From Flavobacteriaceae bacterium (GTDB lineage: Bacteria; Bacteroidota; Bacteroidia; Flavobacteriales; Flavobacteriaceae): 14,723 nucleotides of DNA. Numbering within the stretch: the first letter of the stretch is position 1; each line of letters begins with the position of its first letter. The stretch is taken from positions 1 through 14,723 of the forward strand of contig JAGKWW010000057.1 in assembly GCA_021151665.1 (NCBI GenBank), written 5' to 3'. The position numbers and the translations under genes are program-made. A model generated the notes under the pieces. That model was given only the letters and a program-made list of their open reading frames with translations, was not told where the DNA came from and made no database searches. This document shows, piece after piece, positions 12,522 to 14,723 of this stretch.

Positions 12522-14723
12522 ATGAAAAAAATTACTTTAGCTTTATTGCTGCTTCTTTCGGGGTTGGCGTTTGCCCAGTTGGCGCCCGAAAGTTTTGAAG
12601 GAAGCTGGCCTCCCACCGGATGGGGTATTTACGACAACGGTATTGGTACTAACGTAAGCTGGGCTCAGAGTAACAACTCTGCTGCGCAACCGGCACACAC
12701 GGGTAACTATGCCGCTTACCTTAACCGGGAGAATGTCCCGACCGGACTCCCTGCCGATTGGCTGGTAACACCGCAGTTTGAAGTACCTGTAAATGCACAG
12801 ATCCGATTTTGGTCGCGCCTTACGCAGGGCGGTGATCAGGGGAGCATTTACCAGCTACGTCTTTCTACCGATCCGGTACAGTCTAACCTTACACCTTATA
12901 TAGTATTACAAGAGTGGACCGAGAGCCAGATAAACCCCTCGCAGCTGGAATACTTCGAAAAGAAAATAAATATCCCCGCCGATGTTGCTGCCCCGGGCAC
13001 ACCAATTTACCTTGCGTTTGTAATGCTTGGCGACCAGGCCGACCGCTGGCTTGTGGATGATGTACAGGTATCTTCGCGCTGCCTTGAGCCAGAGAATCTC
13101 ACCGCAAATAACATTACCCTAAATTCAGCAGAGCTAAACTGGGATAATCCTTCGGGTGCCACGTCATGGGAAGTTGAGATCGTAGATCCGGCCGGGGCGC
13201 CAACGGGCAATGGTACTGTGGTAAGCGCGCTTCCGTATATTTTGTCAGGTCTTGAGCCCGGCGTTACTTATCGTTATTATGTCAGGGCAATCTGTAGCTC
13301 AAGTAATATGAGCGAGTGGAAAGGCCCCTACTTTTTCTCGACCGTAACTCCCGGGTCTACATGTAATGCCCCGAAGCAGGTCACACTGCTTCCTTACCAG
13401 GATAGCGGTAACACGTCGACCTATGGGAATGATTATTCCGGCGTTCCGGGAACTTCCTGCGGCACCGGCGAATGGGATTCTTACCTCGATGGGTACGATG
13501 TGGTATACTCTTATACGCCGGCTGCCGATATGGTTGCGCATGCCTGGCTTAGCGAACTTAGCGAAACGTATGCAGGGCTGTTTGTGTATACAAGCTGCGA
13601 CGATATCGGCACGCAGTGCTTTGCTGGCGACATCATAAACGGTGAGGCAGAGAATCCCGATCCCGGCATGATCAACCTGACGGGTGGCACTACCTACTAT
13701 TTTGTTGTTTCATCTCCGTCTTTTCCCAATACGATAGATTATACATTTCACCTCGAGCGCATTCCGTGCCCTTATCCGGTAGCGTTGGTAGCATCCGATG
13801 TTACAACTGACAGTGCCACGATCAGTTGGGTAGAATTCGGTTCGGCTACCTCATGGCAATATGTTTTCCAGCCGGAAGGAACCGGAGCGCCTGCAGGTGC
13901 GGGAACCCCCACTACTACAAACTCAATCAACCTTTCCTCGCTTTCGCAAAATACATTGTATGAGTTTTACGTACGTGCCGATTGCGGCACCGGCGAATTC
14001 AGCCCGTGGTCAGGCCCTTATGTGTTCCGTACGCTTTGCCCCCCTTTTGATGTGCCTTTTACCGAAGGGTTTAACAGCGACTCTGCTACCGAAGATTGCT
14101 GGCAGGTGCGTAACCTGCAGGGGGCCGGCACTACATGGAACCTTGACGATGTCTCTTTTCCGTTTGAAGGCGACGAGGCAGCAGGGCTCGACCCGATGTT
14201 TGAGACCGATAACAATGACTGGCTTATCTCGCCGGGCATTAACCTTACGGCCAACCAGCGCCTGCGTTTCCGTCATAAGATTAACGGCTTTTGGGGTGAT
14301 AACAATTTCAAAGTATTGCTTTCTACCACCGGTATAGACCCTGATGACTTTACCACTGTATTATTACCTTCTGCTACCTACGAGGTAGGCGATTATGTAG
14401 AACACGAAATTTTCCTGAATACCATACCTTCGGGCACCGTTTATTTTGCATGGGTAATGGAAGACGGTGGCAACACAGCTTTGCTCATAGATGATGTCCG
14501 TATCGATCCGATTCCGCCATGCCCGGTTCCTACTGCGCTTACGGCGGCCAATTTTACTACATCATCTGCCGATCTTTCCTGGACGCCCGGCTTTACCGAA
14601 TCCGCCTGGGAAGTAGTGGTACAGGCTCCCGGGACCGGCGAACCTACTGCCGATGGAACTCCTGCCGGCAACCCGTATACCGCGGGCGGGCTTTCATCAA
14701 ATACTGAATATGAATATTATGTG
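12522..14723 (+). CDS. Large secreted multidomain surface protein (choice-of-anchor J and FN3 domains), 3' end outside window
   Basis: An uninterrupted frame of 734 codons reaches the right edge, so the C-terminus is unseen. The signal peptide is MKKITLALLLLLSGLAFAQ. Residues about 20-188 are a choice-of-anchor-J/cleaved-adhesin-like jelly roll (ESFEGSWPPTGW, DWLVTPQFEV, WLVDDVQVSSRCLEP). Residues 189-275 are FN3. Residues 280-415 are a PPC-like beta domain (FVYTSCDD, GGTTYYFVVSSPS). Residues 416-505 are FN3. Residues 506-665 are a second choice-of-anchor-J-like domain (FTEGFNSDSATEDCWQ, NDWLISPGINLTANQRLRF, LIDDVRIDP). From 667 a third FN3 begins. Such proteins in Flavobacteria usually end in a T9SS sorting domain and act in adhesion, binding or degradation outside the cell. 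That ending is inferred here. The ATG is preceded by an A-rich stretch. Confidence 0.9.
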   Translation, partial: MKKITLALLLLLSGLAFAQLAPESFEGSWPPTGWGIYDNGIGTNVSWAQSNNSAAQPAHTGNYAAYLNRENVPTGLPADWLVTPQFEVPVNAQIRFWSRLTQGGDQGSIYQLRLSTDPVQSNLTPYIVLQEWTESQINPSQLEYFEKKINIPADVAAPGTPIYLAFVMLGDQADRWLVDDVQVSSRCLEPENLTANNITLNSAELNWDNPSGATSWEVEIVDPAGAPTGNGTVVSALPYILSGLEPGVTYRYYVRAICSSSNMSEWKGPYFFSTVTPGSTCNAPKQVTLLPYQDSGNTSTYGNDYSGVPGTSCGTGEWDSYLDGYDVVYSYTPAADMVAHAWLSELSETYAGLFVYTSCDDIGTQCFAGDIINGEAENPDPGMINLTGGTTYYFVVSSPSFPNTIDYTFHLERIPCPYPVALVASDVTTDSATISWVEFGSATSWQYVFQPEGTGAPAGAGTPTTTNSINLSSLSQNTLYEFYVRADCGTGEFSPWSGPYVFRTLCPPFDVPFTEGFNSDSATEDCWQVRNLQGAGTTWNLDDVSFPFEGDEAAGLDPMFETDNNDWLISPGINLTANQRLRFRHKINGFWGDNNFKVLLSTTGIDPDDFTTVLLPSATYEVGDYVEHEIFLNTIPSGTVYFAWVMEDGGNTALLIDDVRIDPIPPCPVPTALTAANFTTSSADLSWTPGFTESAWEVVVQAPGTGEPTADGTPAGNPYTAGGLSSNTEYEYYV

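Noticed and set aside
1..14723. CRISPR array, intact insertion sequence, prophage or defence island
   Set aside because: No regularly spaced repeats, transposase, integrase, Cas or nuclease-helicase genes were seen on either strand.

Overview
This window looks like chromosomal DNA from a member of the Flavobacteriaceae, close to Flavobacterium. Four things support this. Most genes are preceded by the Bacteroidetes -7 promoter box TAnnTTTG and lack Shine-Dalgarno sites. Two large secreted proteins belong to the type IX secretion (T9SS) style, one of them with a C-terminal sorting domain. The prs - rplY (L25/Ctc) - pth order is, as I recall, common in this group. The protein sequences also read as typical flavobacterial versions.

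Layout. Positions 1-1000 are an accessory-looking, eroded stretch: the C-terminal end of an unrecognised protein at the left edge, two diverged inverted copies of a REP-like palindrome, and a small lipoprotein gene broken by one frameshift. Next come tRNA-Leu(CAA) on the minus strand with a strong terminator, and divergently the housekeeping run prs, rplY, pth on the plus strand. A bidirectional terminator separates pth from a convergent gene for a secreted reprolysin-like zinc metalloprotease (signal peptide, HExxHxxGxxH, P-domain, T9SS sorting domain). Divergent from that gene is a two-gene operon, ribF (riboflavin kinase/FAD synthetase) and a multi-pass membrane protein homologous to vitamin K-dependent gamma-glutamyl carboxylase (HTTM family). 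A small four-helix membrane protein and a stand-alone bioB follow. The right end holds a membrane-anchored TPR / coiled-coil / HTH regulator and, immediately downstream, the first 734 codons of a large secreted multidomain protein (two choice-of-anchor-J-like domains, FN3 repeats) that runs off the window.

How the genes relate. prs, rplY and pth serve nucleotide synthesis and translation. ribF and bioB are cofactor genes. The metalloprotease and the right-end protein are probably exported by T9SS and act at the surface or outside the cell. The right-end gene is one of the few without a recognisable TAnnTTTG box and has two abutting perfect palindromes upstream, so the neighbouring TPR-HTH protein is a reasonable candidate regulator; this is inference. 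I found no CRISPR array, no intact insertion sequence and no clear defence system. The least ordinary element is the carboxylase homologue coupled to ribF.
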